Assembly: GCA_024803745.1 (NCBI GenBank)
Contig: JANJXV010000043.1
Span: forward strand, 7,445,518-7,509,517
DNA length: 64,000 nt
Source of the DNA: Megascapheus bottae
Taxonomy: Eukaryota; Chordata; Mammalia; Rodentia; Geomyidae
Reading direction: 5' to 3'
Within the stretch, counting starts at the first letter, position 1. Each line of letters begins with the position of its first letter. The notes under the pieces were generated by a model that saw only the letters and a list, made by a program, of their open reading frames with translations, searched no databases and was not told the origin of the DNA. Positions 10,806 to 22,704 of the stretch are shown here, one piece after another. A program made the translations under genes and the position numbers.

Positions 10806-13170
10806 GTGAATTCCCAGAAGTTTTAAACAGAACAGTTTAGGCAGAACAATTTTAGACAGTTTTTGATAGACGCAGATTAGACAGAACAATTCTTAGCAGA
10901 CCATCAGTGCAGAAGTAAGTTCAAGGCAAAAATTCAGTCTCCACTATAATGGATCAAAGACTGCAACGAAATAAAATCAGATACTTGAAGTTGCGTATGG
11001 ATGAATAAAAGACCCTTTTTACACAGAAAAATCCTTTGCAGATAGAACAATGCAGGAGGATGTTCAGTGTAAAAATTCAGATTCCATTATACTGGATCCA
11101 AAATGTTGAGAAGTAAAACCAGACAAACTGAAGTTGCATATGGATGAAAAATGCCCCCGTTTAGATCGAGCAATTCTTAACAGATGGAACAATTCAGGCA
11201 GAAGATGAATACAAAAATTCAGTCTCCACTATACTGGATCAAAGGCCTCAATTAAGTGAAAGCAGGTACACTGAAGTTGAACAGGGACGAATTAAAAACT
11301 CCGTTTAGTCAGAACAATTCCTAGCAGATAGAACAATGCAGGACAAAGATCAATGCAAAAATTCAGTCTACATTATACTGGATAAATACCTCAAAGAAGT
11401 AAAAGCAGTTACACTGAAATTGCACAGGAACGAATAAAAATATCCATTTAGTCAGAACAATTCCTAGCAGATAGAACAATGCAGGACAAAGATCAATGCA
11501 AAAATTCAGTCTAAATTATACTGGAAAAAGGACTCGAAGAAGTAAAATCAGATGTACTGAAGTTGCATATGGAAGAATAAAAGACCCTGTTTAGACAGAA
11601 CAATACTTAGAAGATAGAACAATGCAGGAGGAAGTTCAACGCACAAATACATTCTTCATTATACCGGATCAAAGATCTCAAATAAGTGAAAGCAGATACA
11701 CTAAAGTTGCAGAGGGGAGAATAAACGACCCAGTTTAGACAGTGCAATTCTTTGCAGATAGAACAATGCAACACGAAGTTCAATACAAAAATTAGGTCTC
11801 CATAATAGTAGATCAAAGACGTAGAAGAAGTAAAAGCAGAAACACTGAAGTTACACATGGATAAATAAATGACAGCGTTGAGACCGAACAATTCTTAGCA
11901 GAAAGAACAATCCCAGAGGAAGTTCGACGCAAAAATCCAGTTTCCATTATACTGGATCAACGACCTGGAAGAAGTAAAAGGAGATATACTGAAGTTCCAC
12001 AGGGAAGAATAAAAGACTCTGTTTAGACGGACTAAATTTAGCAGGTAGAACAATGCAGGAGGAAGTTCAACTCAAAAATCCAGTCTCCCATATCCTGTAT
12101 CAAAGACCTCGAAAAAGTAAAAGCAGACACACTGAAGTTGCACCGGGCAGAATAAAAGACTCCTTTTAGGCAGACCAAATCCTAGCACGTAGAACAATGC
12201 AAGAGGAAGTTCAACGCAAAAATCCAGTCTCCCATTTACTGGATCAAAGACTTCGAAAAAGTAAAACCAGACACACTGAAGTTGCATACGGGGGAATAAA
12301 AGACCACGTTTAAAATGAACAATATTTAGCAGATCGGACAATTCATGTGAAAGTTCAAGGCAATAATCCAGTCTAAATTATACTGGATCAAATACCTCGA
12401 AGAGGTAAAAGCAGATACACTAATGTTGAATTTGGAAAACTAAAGACCCCATTTAGACAGAATTCTTAGTAGACAGAAAAATGCAGGATGAAGTGCAACG
12501 AAAATCCCATGTCCATTGTACTGGACCAAAGACCACGAAGAAATAAGATGAGATACACTCAAGTTCCATATGGAAGAATAAAAAATTCTGTTTAGACAGA
12601 ATAATTCTTAAGAGATAGAACCCTACAGCACCACGCTCAACTGAAAAATCACGTCTCCATTACATTGGATCAAAGAACTTGTAGTAAAACCAGATTCACT
12701 GAAGTGGTATATGCAAGAATAAAAGACAACGTTTAGACCAAAAAATTCTTGGCAGATAGAATCATTCGGACCAAGTTCAATGCAAAAATCCAGTCTCCGT
12801 TGTACTGGATCAAAGACTTTGAATAAGAGAAAGCAGATGCACTGAAGTTGTATTGGGAAGAATAACATACGCAGTTCAGAGAGAACAATTCTTAGCAGGT
12901 GAACAATGCAGAAGGAAGTTCAACGCAAAAATACAGTCTCCACTGTAGTGGATCAAAGACTGCAACGAAATAAAATCAGATACTTGAAGATGGATGAATA
13001 AAAGACCCTTTTTAGACAAAACAATCCTTTGCAGATAGAACAATGCAGGAGGATATTCAATACAAAAACTTCAGATTCCATTTTATTGGATCAAAAACGT
13101 TGAGAAGTAAAACCAGACACACTGATTTTGCATATGGACTAATAAAAGCCCTCATTTAGATAGAGCAATT
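10806..13170. repeat. Tandem satellite, 143-bp monomer, left block
   Basis: Diverged head-to-tail units contain 'agcagatagaacaatgcagg', 'ccattatactggatcaaaga', 'cagatacactgaagttgcat' and 'gaataaaagacc'. Spacing of the 'ggatc' landmark was counted at 10,951, 11,094, 11,236, 11,380, 11,523, 11,666, 11,810, 11,954, 12,097 and 12,241, giving steps of 142-144 bp and about 16 units. Specific variants recur every 14 or so monomers (for example 'ggatcaaagactgcaacg' at 10,951 and 12,950), showing a higher-order organisation. The array is A-rich on this strand. The only open frames are antisense and periodic (48 codons per unit). I do not recognise the family. Confidence 0.95.
13155..13170. repeat. Target-site duplication of the full-length L1 (left)
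   Basis: The 16 bp 'tttagatagagcaatt' match 'ttcagatagagcaatt' at 19,994-20,009 with one mismatch. This is satellite sequence duplicated on L1 insertion. Confidence 0.85.
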
Positions 13171-13868
13171 TTTTGATTGTATGATTTTTTCATATATTTT
13201 TATCATAATTAATAGAAGGGTTACATGATATTTGCCAGATAAATGGTGCATTAATTCGCGTACATTGATACCCTTTCACATGTCTTGGTCCCCATTTCTC
13301 TCCCCACTCCCCCACCCCTCATCTTGTTTTCCCCTGTTCCCTATCCAACTTCAGATAATCAAATACAAATATATCCAATTGATCAGGTAATAAAGTGAAA
13401 TAGTGTAACAATATGACATAACCAAGGGATAGCAGAAGTGATGAGAGATAACGTAGTACCTTAAGAAGAACAATCATTAATTATATGCCTTATGTGTACA
13501 TCATATTTTAACTGACAATTTTAACAAACAATTGTTCAAGGAGGGAATCTCTAATTACAATCTCTGGGACTTATATTTAGAACTTAATCAAAATTAGGCT
13601 AAGGGTTTGTATGTCATAGAAACATATCAATTTATGAAACAGAACATTGTGACTATAGAGTCATAGGTTTTTATGTCTATATAGTTATGTTTGTATTTTC
13701 ATTACCATGTCAATAGTTTTGGGTATGCAGTTATTGATTCCTCGCTCTTGTACTCGTTGGATTTAATAACCGCATATTAAGGATACCATGCACCTTTTTT
13801 TCCTTAGGTCTTGACTTGTCTCACTCAACATGATTTGCTCTAGATTCATCCACTTCCCTGCAATGCCA

Positions 13869-16800
13869 TTATTTTATCTTGTCTGTTGGCTGTGTACAAT
13901 TCCATTGTGTATATATACCATATTTTCTGTATCCATGCATCTGCAGTAGGGCATCTGGATTGTTTCCATTGCCTGGATATTGTGAATAGTGCAGAGCTGA
14001 ACATAGCTGAGCAGGTGTCTTTATAATATCCTGGTCATGCTGTTCAGGATAGATGCCCAGAAGTGGTATAGTGGGATCGTAGGGAAGGTCTATTTTCAGT
14101 TCTTTAAGAAACATCCACACTGCTTTCCAGAGTGGCTGAACTAGTTTACAATCCCACCAGCAGTGCAGTAGGGTTCCTTTTTCTCAACAACCCCGCCAGC
14201 AACTATCATTGTCTGAGTTCGAAATCTTGACCATTCTTGTTGGGGTAAGGTGGTATCTTAGGGTTGTTTTTATTTGCATTTCCTTTATGACCATAGATGA
14301 TGAACATTTTCTCATATGTTCTTCTGCCATTTTAATCTCTTCTTCTGATAGGTCTCTCTTTAGTTCACTTGCCCATTTATTGAATGCATTATTGGGTTTT
14401 GGGGGGATTAGTTTCTTGAGTTCCCTGTAGATATTGGATGTTAAGCATTTGTCAGATGTATTGTTGGTGAATATCTCTTCCCAGTTGGTTGGCTGTCTCA
14501 CTACTTTTGCAACTGTTTTTATCTGTATAGAAACCTTTTATTTTTAGTTAGTACCATTTATCAAGTCTCTCTCCAATCTGTTGTGACCCTGGGATTCTGT
14601 TCAGAAATCTGTTGCCAGTTCCTATGAGTTCCAGTGTCTCTCCTACTTTATCATGTAGCAGTTTCATGGTTTCCTGTCTGACGTTGAGGTCTTTGATCCA
14701 CTTTGAGTTAATGCTTGTGCATTGTGAAAGGTTAGGGTCAATTTTTAGTTTTCTGCATGTGGCTGCCCAGGTTTGCCAGCACCAATAATTGAATAGACTG
14801 TGTTTGTTCCATTGTATATCTTTGGCTCCTTTGTCAAATACAAGTTGCCTATAGTTATGTGGTTCTATTTCTGGGTCTTCTATTCTGTTCCCTGATCTTC
14901 TGGTCTGTTTTTGTGCCAGTACCAAGCAGTGTTTGTTATTATGGCTCTATAGTAGTGTATGAAGTTTGGTATTGTAATACCACCAACATTGCTCTTTTTG
15001 CCTAGAATTGTTTTGGCTATTCTAGATCTTTTCATGTTCCATATGAATCTTTGGATTATATCTCCAATTTCCGTAAAGAATGTCTTTGGGATTTTGATGG
15101 GGATTGCATTGAATTTGTGTATCCGTTTTGGTGGTATAGCCATTTTCACTGTGTTGATTCTCCCTAGCCGTAAGCATGGGATGTCTTTCCATTTCCTAGT
15201 GTCCTCTTTAATTTCTTTCATTAGGCTTTTATATTTTCTATTGAATGATTCCTTTACATCTTTGGTTAAGTATATTCCTAAGTATTTTATTCTTTTGGGG
15301 ACTATTGCGAATGGGATCATTTTCTTGATTTGGACTTCTGTTTGTGTATTGTTGGTGTACAAGAAGGCTATTGACTTCTGAAGATTGATTTTGTATCCTG
15401 CCACTTTGCTAAAGTGGTTTATAAATTCTAGAAGTTTGGAAGTTGAGTTTGTGTGATCACTCAAGTCACTGCGAATAAGGATAGTTTAATTTCTTCTTTC
15501 CCTATGTGGATCCCTTTGATGTCCTTTTCTTGCCTTATTGCTCTGGCTAAGGGTTCCAGAACTATATTGAAGAGAAGTGGTGAGAGTGGGCATCCCCATC
15601 TAGTTCCTGATTTGAAGGTGAATGGTTCCAGTCTTTCACCATTTAGTATAATACGGGCTGTAGGTTTTTCATATATGGCTTTCACTATTTTGAGGAATGT
15701 ACCTCTTATTCCTATTTTTTCTAGTGCTTTCAACATGAATGGATGTTGTATTGTGTCAAATGCCTTCTCCGCGTCCAGAGAAATTATTATATGATTCTTA
15801 TCTTTAGCTCTATTGATATGATGTATTACATTGATTGATTTGCGAATGTTAAACCAGCCTTGCATCTGTGGGATGAAGCCCACTTGATTATAGTGTATGA
15901 TTTTTTAAATTTGTTTCTGGATTCTGTTGGCTAATATTTTATTGAGGAGTTTTGCACCTGTGTTCATTAGAGAGATAGGTCTGTAGTTTTCTTTTTTTGT
16001 TGGGTCTTTCCCTGGTTTGGGGCTGAGAGTAATATTAGCTTCATAAAATGATTTTGGTATTGCTCCTTCTGTTTCTATTTCTCGGAAGAGTTTCAAGAGT
16101 AGAGGTGTTATTTCATCTTTAAACGTCTTGTAGAATTCCACAGTGAATCCATCTGGACCTGGGCTTTTTTTGGTTGGCATTTCCCTGATTGCTTCCACAA
16201 TTTCGTTGTAAGAAATTGATCTGTTCAAGTTGTTTACCTCATCGTTGTTCAGTGTGGGTAGCCTATATTTATTTAAGAAATCATCCATTTCTACTAGATC
16301 TTTTGTTTCTTTGAATATAGGCCCTAGTAATACCTATTCATTATGGACTGGATTTCTTGGGAATCAGTTGTGATTGTTCCCGTGGGGTCTCTAATCTTGT
16401 TTATTTGAGTCTCCCCTTTCCTTTTTTTGATTAATCTTGCAAAGGGTCTGTCTATTTTGTTGACTCTTTCAAAGAACCAACTTTTTGATTTATCAGTTTT
16501 TTGTATAGTAGATCTTACTTCAATCTCTGAAATTTCTGATTTTATTTTTGTTATTTCTCTCCTTCTAGCTGTTTTGGAATTAACTTTTTCTTGCTCCTCT
16601 AGGTGTTTCAGTTTTTTAAGGCTATTTACGTGCTCTTCTTCTGTCTTTTTAATATGCGCTCTTAGTGCGATAAATTTTCCTCATAGAACTGCCTTTGCTG
16701 TGTCCCATGAGTTCCTTTGTGATGTTTCTTGATTGTCATTACATTCAAGGAAGTTTTTAATTTCATTTCTGATCTAATCTGTTACCCAGGAGTTATTGAG

Positions 16801-17600
16801 AAGTGTGTTGTTCATTTTCCATGTGATTGAATGTTTTTTGACTTTGACTGCATTGTTCAGAATTAGTCTGACTCCACTGTGGTCTGATAGGATGCATGGG
16901 ATTATATCAGACTTCTTGTATCTGCTTAAGTTTTCTGTATGAACTATTATATGATCTATTTTGGAGTGTGTTCCATGTGCTCCTGAGAAAAATGTAAAAA
17001 GTGTCGCCGTTGGGTGGAAGACTCTGTGTATATCTGTTAACCCCAGCTGGTCTATGGTGTCATTTAAGTCGACGGTGTCTTTGCTTAACTTTTGTTGAGT
17101 TGACCTGTCATTTGTTGAGAGTGGAGTATTGAGGTCACCGACAATGATTGTGTTTGAGACTATCTTGTTCTGTAGTTCTCAAAGAGTTTGTTTGATGAAT
17201 TTGGGTGCTCCAGTGTTGGGAGAGTGGACGTTTATAACTGTAATATTATGGGCATGGATTGTACCCTTTACTATTATATAATGGCCCTCTATCCTTATGT
17301 ACTGATTTTACTGAGAAGGTAATTTTGTGGGAGATTAAGATTGCTACTCCTGCTTTTTTGCATGGTGCATTGGAGTGGAAAATTCATTTCCATCCTTTCA
17401 CTTGGAATTTGTTTCTGTCTTTGGCAGTGAGATGGGTCTCTTGGAGGCAACATATGGATGGGTGGTGTATCTTAATCCAGTCTGCTGCTCTGTGTCTTTT
17501 GATTAGATTGTTCAGCCCATTCACATTTAGGGAGATTATGGAGAAGTGGTCAGTGTCCATTGTCTTAATTTATTTTTACTTCTAGGTTTCTTTCTCTCTC
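13869..17600 (-). pseudogene. L1 ORF2 (endonuclease-reverse transcriptase), degraded
   Basis: ORF2p nicks DNA and reverse-transcribes L1 RNA at the target. Minus-strand segments recognised: [19 protein letters not shown] and [20 protein letters not shown] (RT fingers, 15,905-16,288), [26 protein letters not shown] within 15,461-15,883 (RT motif A), [17 protein letters not shown] (14,880-15,464), WCWQTWAATCRKLKIDP (14,548-14,925) and [17 protein letters not shown]. The protein is broken into at least six frames. The N-terminal endonuclease region (about 16,300-17,600) has no long open frame on this strand, so that part is the most decayed. The RT F-A-D-D box is not visible as an intact segment, because 15,461-15,883 ends in LFAVT near it. 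Confidence 0.88.
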
Positions 17601-18644
17601 TTTTTTCCCCTTTTGTGTTTAGTGAATTTTAGATGTTTGCTTCTTGATGGGAGTTCTTGATGTTCTACAGTTTGTTCTCTAATTAGTATTCTTTGTAATG
17701 CTGGTTTAGTGTGCCCGTATTCATAAAGCTTCTCTATGGAGTGAAATATTCTTGATTCTCCCTCAAATGTAAATGCTAGTTTTGCTGGTTATATCAGTCT
17801 GGATTGACAGCTGTTGGTCTTCAGGACATCAATGATGTTTATCCAAGCTTTTCTTGCATTTAGGGTTTGCATGGAGAGATCTCTGTAATTCGAATATTCT
17901 TCCCATTATAATATAGCTCCTTCTTTGTTTTTGCAGCACTTAAGATCAATTCCTTGGTATTTGGGTCTAATGTTTTTACTATGATATATCTAGATGAGTT
18001 CCTTCTAGGATCTTGCCTGCTTGGGATCCTGAAACCTTCAATAATGTGAGTATTTTCCCTTTTGAAGTTGGGGAAGTTCTCTGCTATGATTTTGGTGAAT
18101 AAAGGTTGCATACCTTTGTCCTGGAATTCGGCCCCCTCCTCAATCCCTATTATAAGAAGATTAGAATTCTTGGATGCATCTGCCAGTTCCTGGAGCTCTC
18201 TCTGGTAGATTCTGACTGATTTTTCCAAGGTGGCGATTCTCTGTTCTAGCTCTTGTGTTTTGTCTTCCATTTCTGATGTTCTATTCTCCATCTCCATCAA
18301 CCTGCTGCTTAATGCCTCCATTTTTGCTTGAAGTGTGGATGCTGAGCTGATCATGTCTGCTCTGAGGGTATTGATCTTTTCTTCCATTTCTCTTTTGAAT
18401 TCGAGGAGCTCTTTGGAGATTTCCTGCTTACATTCCTGGAATTGTTTTTGGAGTTCTGTTTTTATCTCTTAGTCATGTTCACCATCATCTCCTTGAATAG
18501 GGTCATGTTTCGTGTCTCTTCAGGTGTCATTTCTTGGGATGGTGACATCTCTCTCATCCCTTCGCTCTTGTTACCTTTTGGGCTTCGGGTGGGACTTTGA
18601 TTATTTACGTGTGTCGTAATTCTTCTTTGCGCTCTCCTCGGCAT
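17600..18644 (-). pseudogene. L1 ORF1 (RNA-binding chaperone), frame-broken
   Basis: ORF1p trimerises and coats L1 RNA. The start is taken at 18,644 (MPRRAQRRITTHVNNQ). The first frame stops at 18,462. A second open frame (18,387-17,860) contains a heptad-like coiled coil (RLMEMENRTSEMEDKTQELE), then the RRM-type region (NLLIIGIEEGAEF, ENTHIIEGFRIPSRQDPR, SRYIIVKTLDPNTKE, YYNGKNIRITE). The C-terminal domain continues in another frame after about 17,880. The domain order is normal for the family, but at least two frame changes are present. Confidence 0.85.
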
Positions 18645-18649
18645 CTAGA

Positions 18650-19993
18650 ACTGTTGTTGTAGTTCACTCTGTGGTCAGTAGGTAGCTTTCTTTACTTGGA
18701 TTGGGACCGTGGTTCTGGGAATATGTGAATACCTGTGATTCTCGGCCAAATTGATTCCTCTGCTGACGAGGTCAGAGTTTGCAGTTTTTCCAGGTATTCG
18801 GTCCGTTCCCAGAGGCTGTGTGCTGCTGCAAGACTAGCTCTCAGCCCAACCAGTAGCCTCACAGTGGGCTGTGGGATGGATCTGCGAGCTTCAGTGTAAG
18901 CATGCTGGGTGGATGGTTGGTTTTCCTGTGCTGCTCTAGTGGCAGGCCCCTGGCCAAGGGTCTGGGGTTTGGGAGTTTCCAAGGGCTCTCAGCAGGGCCT
19001 GCAGCTCTCTGCTCTGTTCCCAGGGGCAGGGCCCAGCTGAGGACATGGGCTCCAAGGGTGGAGCTGCGCCTTTCTGATTCTCAGAAGGGGAGCATGGCTG
19101 CTGGTCGGCCCTTCAGTTCCCTGCTGCTTTTTCAGAGGGTCTGTGACTGTGGGGGCCCCCTCGGTGCTGTCTTGCTCAGGATTCTTAGCTGGAGGATGCC
19201 CGGCTCAAGACTTGAGGGGGACAGATGCTGGCTCCTATTTTGGCGCACACCCCACCCTCTGTTGTAAGGCAGGGTCTCAGCGCTCCCCACTCTCCAGACC
19301 CAGTGGCCTTGGTGGGCGGGTGGGAGCTGGGACACTTCCACCTCCCATGGTGGGGTGCTGGGTGGTGGTGCCTATCAGTCACCAGTCAATGGTCTGGGGG
19401 ATGGGGTTGTTGAGGGAAGGGACAGGATTCTACATTCCTTGCTCCCCTACTCCTACTCATCTCAGGCGGGGTGGAGGCGTCTGAGTTAAGTTCTATTGCT
19501 TGGCACCAGCTCTGCTTTCCTGATGTGTTTGGGGACCCGCTGCAGTACTCACACCTCTGTGTTTGTCTGTGGGTGCCGTACGGTGTTGGAGAATCCTTCA
19601 CTCCCCTCAGATCTCTGCCACTGCCTGTGGTTCGAGTCTGAGTTCCGCTGCTTGCTGTTCTGGTTCTGTGTCTGGGTTCTGCTGCCCTGTGGCTCGCTGG
19701 CCCGGTCCTATGCTGGTTTCTGCAGTGGTCGGGGCTGCCTGGCCCGCCACCATTTTCGCAGTTCAGAGCCGGCAGTGAGGGGTGAGGGAGGGATCCTGGA
19801 ATTCCGAATTCTTTGAGAAAGTTGGATGTGAGCTTTATCTGGATTTCTTTTCTGGTTTGGGTCCTTCTTAGTTGCTTCTTGAGTTTGTTGTTCTGGATTT
19901 CTTAACGTAATTGACTCGTGGAACTCCCAGGTTCTCTCCTTTTGTGAGAGAGAGCTAGCCAGCATCCCTATTGTCCCGGCGCCATCTTCCGCA
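18650..19993 (-). promoter_or_regulatory. L1 5' UTR / internal promoter region
   Basis: This GC-rich segment differs sharply in composition from the AT-rich surroundings. It lies between the ORF1 start and the 5' end, where L1 carries its internal RNA polymerase II promoter. The extreme end (on the minus strand) starts with 'gcggaagatggcgccgggac', which contains a YY1-like AAGATGGCG motif as found at the 5' end of other mammalian L1 families. Several open frames on the opposite strand (for example 18,902-19,267) are discussed in the findings. Confidence 0.75.
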
Positions 19994-22704
19994 TTCAGAT
20001 AGAGCAATTCTTAACAGATACAACAACATAGGAGAAAGTTGAATACAAAAATTCAGTCTCCACTATACTCAATCAAATGCTTCAATTAAGTGAAAGCGGG
20101 TACACTGAAGTTGCACAGGGAAGAATAAAAAAACTCCATTTAGTCAGAACAATTCCTAGCAGATAGAGAAATTCAGGACAAAGATCAATGCAAAAATTCA
20201 GTCTACATTATACTGGATAAAAGACGTCAAAGAAGTAAATCAGATACCCTGAAGTTGCATATGGAAGAATAAAAGAACCTCCTTACACAGAACAATACTT
20301 AGCAGATACAACAATACAGGAGGAAGTACAACACACAAAACAAGTCTTCATTATACCAGATCAAAGACCTCGAATAAGTGCAAGCAGATACACTAAACTT
20401 GCAGAGGGAAGAATAAAAGACTCTGTTCAAACAAAACAATTCATAGCAGAGTGAACATTGCAGGAAGAAGTTCAACGCAAAAATCCAGTCTGCATTATCC
20501 TGGATCAAAGACCTCGAAGAAATAAAATCAGATACACTGAAGTAGCATATGGAAGAATAAAAGATCCCGTTAAGACAGCGCAATTCTTTGCAGATAGAAC
20601 AATGCAACATGAAGTTCAATGCAAAAATCAGGTCTCCATTATACTGGATCAAAGACTTCAAAGAAGTAAAAGAAGATACCCTGAAGCTGCAAGTAGATAA
20701 ATAAAAGACCCCATTGAGACCAAACAATTCTTAGCAGAGAGAACAATGCTGGAGGAAGTTCAATGCAAAAATACAGTCTCCATTACACTGGGTCAAAAAT
20801 GTCGTAAAGTAAAAGTAGATACACTGATGTTTCATACGGAAGAATAAAAGACCACGTTGAGACAGAACAATTATTAGCAGAAAATAAAATGCCAGAGGAA
20901 GGTCGACGCAAAAACCCAGTCTCCATTATACTGGATCAACGACCTGGAAGAAATAAAAGCAGAATTTGCACAGGGCAGGATGAAAGACTCCGTTTAGACA
21001 TACCAAATCTTAGCAGGTAGAACAATTCGGGGCAAACTTGAACGCAAAAATCCAGTATCCCATATACAAGATCAGAGACCTTGAAGAAGTAAAACCAGAT
21101 ACACTGAAGTTGCAGAGGGGAGAATAAAAGATTCGGTTTAGACAGACCAAATTTAGCAGGTAGAACAATGTAGGAAAAAGTTCAACGCAAAAATCCAATC
21201 TCTTATATCCTCGATCAAAGTCCTCGAAAAAGTAAAAGCAGACAAACTGAAGTTGCATAAGGAGGAAAAAAAGACCAGGTTTAGATAGAACAATTTTTAG
21301 CAGAGAGGACAATTCATGTGAAAGTTCCAGGCAATAATACAGTTTAAACTATACTGGATCAAATACCCCGAAGAGGTAAAAGCAGATACACTAAAGTTGA
21401 ATTTGGAAAACTAAAAGACCCCATTTAGACAGAATTCTTAATAGATAGAAAAATGCAGGATGAAGTTCAATGCACAAATCCCGTGTCCATTGTACTGGAT
21501 TAAAGACAACGAAGAAATAAGATGAGATACACTCAAGTTGCATGTGAAAGAATAAAAAAACTCCGTATAGACAGAGCAATTCTTAAGAGATAGAACCATA
21601 CTGCACCAAGCTCAACTGAAAAATCGCGTCTCCATAACCATGGATCAAAGAAATCATAGTTATAACAGATTCACTGAAGTGGTATACGCAAGAATAAAAG
21701 ACAAGGTTTAGACTGAAAAATTCTTAGCAGATAGAACCATTCGGCCCAAGTTCAACGCAAAAATCCAGTCTCCATTGTATGGGATCACAGACCTTGAATA
21801 AGAGAAAGAAGATGCACTGAAGTTGCATATGGATGAACAAAAGAACCTTTTTAGACAGAACAATCCTTTGCAGATACAACAATGTGGAGGATGTTCAATG
21901 CAAAAATTCAGACTCCATGATACTGGAACAAAAACACTGAGAAGGAAAACCAGACACACTGAAGATGCATATGGACAAATAAAAGCCCACGTTTAGATAG
22001 AGCAATTCTTAACAGATAGAACAATGTAGGAGGAAGTTGAATACAAAAATTCAGTCTCCACTATACTGGATCAAAGCCTCAATTAAGTGAAAGCAAGTAC
22101 AGTGAAGTTGCCCAGGGATGATTAAAAATCTCCGTTCAGTCAGAAAAATTCCTAGCAGATGGAACTATGCAGGACAAAGATCAATGCAAAAATTGAGTCT
22201 ATATTATACTGGATAAAAGACCTGGAAGAAATAAACTCAGATACACTGAAGTTGCATATGGAAGAATAAAAGAACCTGTTTAGACAGAACAATACTTAGG
22301 AGATAGAACAATGCAGGAGGAAGTTCAACGCACAAATACATTCTTCATTATACCGGATCAAAGACCTTGAATAAAAGAAAGCAGATACACTAAAGCTGCA
22401 GAGGGAAGAATAAAAGACCCCGTTTAGACAGTGCAGTTCTTTGCAGATAGAACAAAGCAACACGAAGTTCAATGCAAAAATCAGGTCTCCATAATACTGG
22501 GTCAAAGACGTCGAAGAAGTAAAAACAGAAACACTGAAGTTGCATGTGGATAAATAAAAGATCCCATTGAGACCAAAAAATTTTTAGCAGATAGAACAAT
22601 GCCGGAGGAAGTTTGACACAAAGGTCCAATTTCCATTATACTAGATCAACCACCGAGATGAAGTAAAAGCAGATATAGTGAAGTTGCAGTGGGAAGAATA
22701 AAAG
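19994..22704. repeat. Tandem satellite, 143-bp monomer, middle block
   Basis: The satellite continues beyond the full-length L1 with about 19 units. Variant monomers recur in the same order as in the left block: the 'caattaagtgaaag' variant at 11,249 reappears at 20,083 and 22,080, and the 'caattcatgtgaaag' variant at 12,339 reappears at 21,310. After subtracting the L1 plus one target-site copy, the spacing between equivalent monomers is about 2.0 kb (14 monomers), with one-monomer gains or losses. It ends at a second L1 insertion. Confidence 0.93.

Larger units (their letters stand above)
13171..19993 (-). mobile_element. Full-length L1 retrotransposon (about 6.8 kb, antisense)
   Basis: Reading the minus strand, the element has a GC-rich 5' UTR (19,993 to about 18,650), ORF1, ORF2 and a 3' UTR ending in an A-rich tail at 13,171. 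It is flanked by a 16-bp target-site duplication of satellite sequence, so the ends are well defined. Both ORFs carry frame breaks, so the copy is not autonomous. It interrupts the satellite array, and the higher-order register resumes on the far side as if the L1 had simply been inserted. Confidence 0.93.

Noticed and set aside
14959..15381. 140-codon plus-strand frame
   Set aside because: Shadow of L1 ORF2, which is coded on the opposite strand here.
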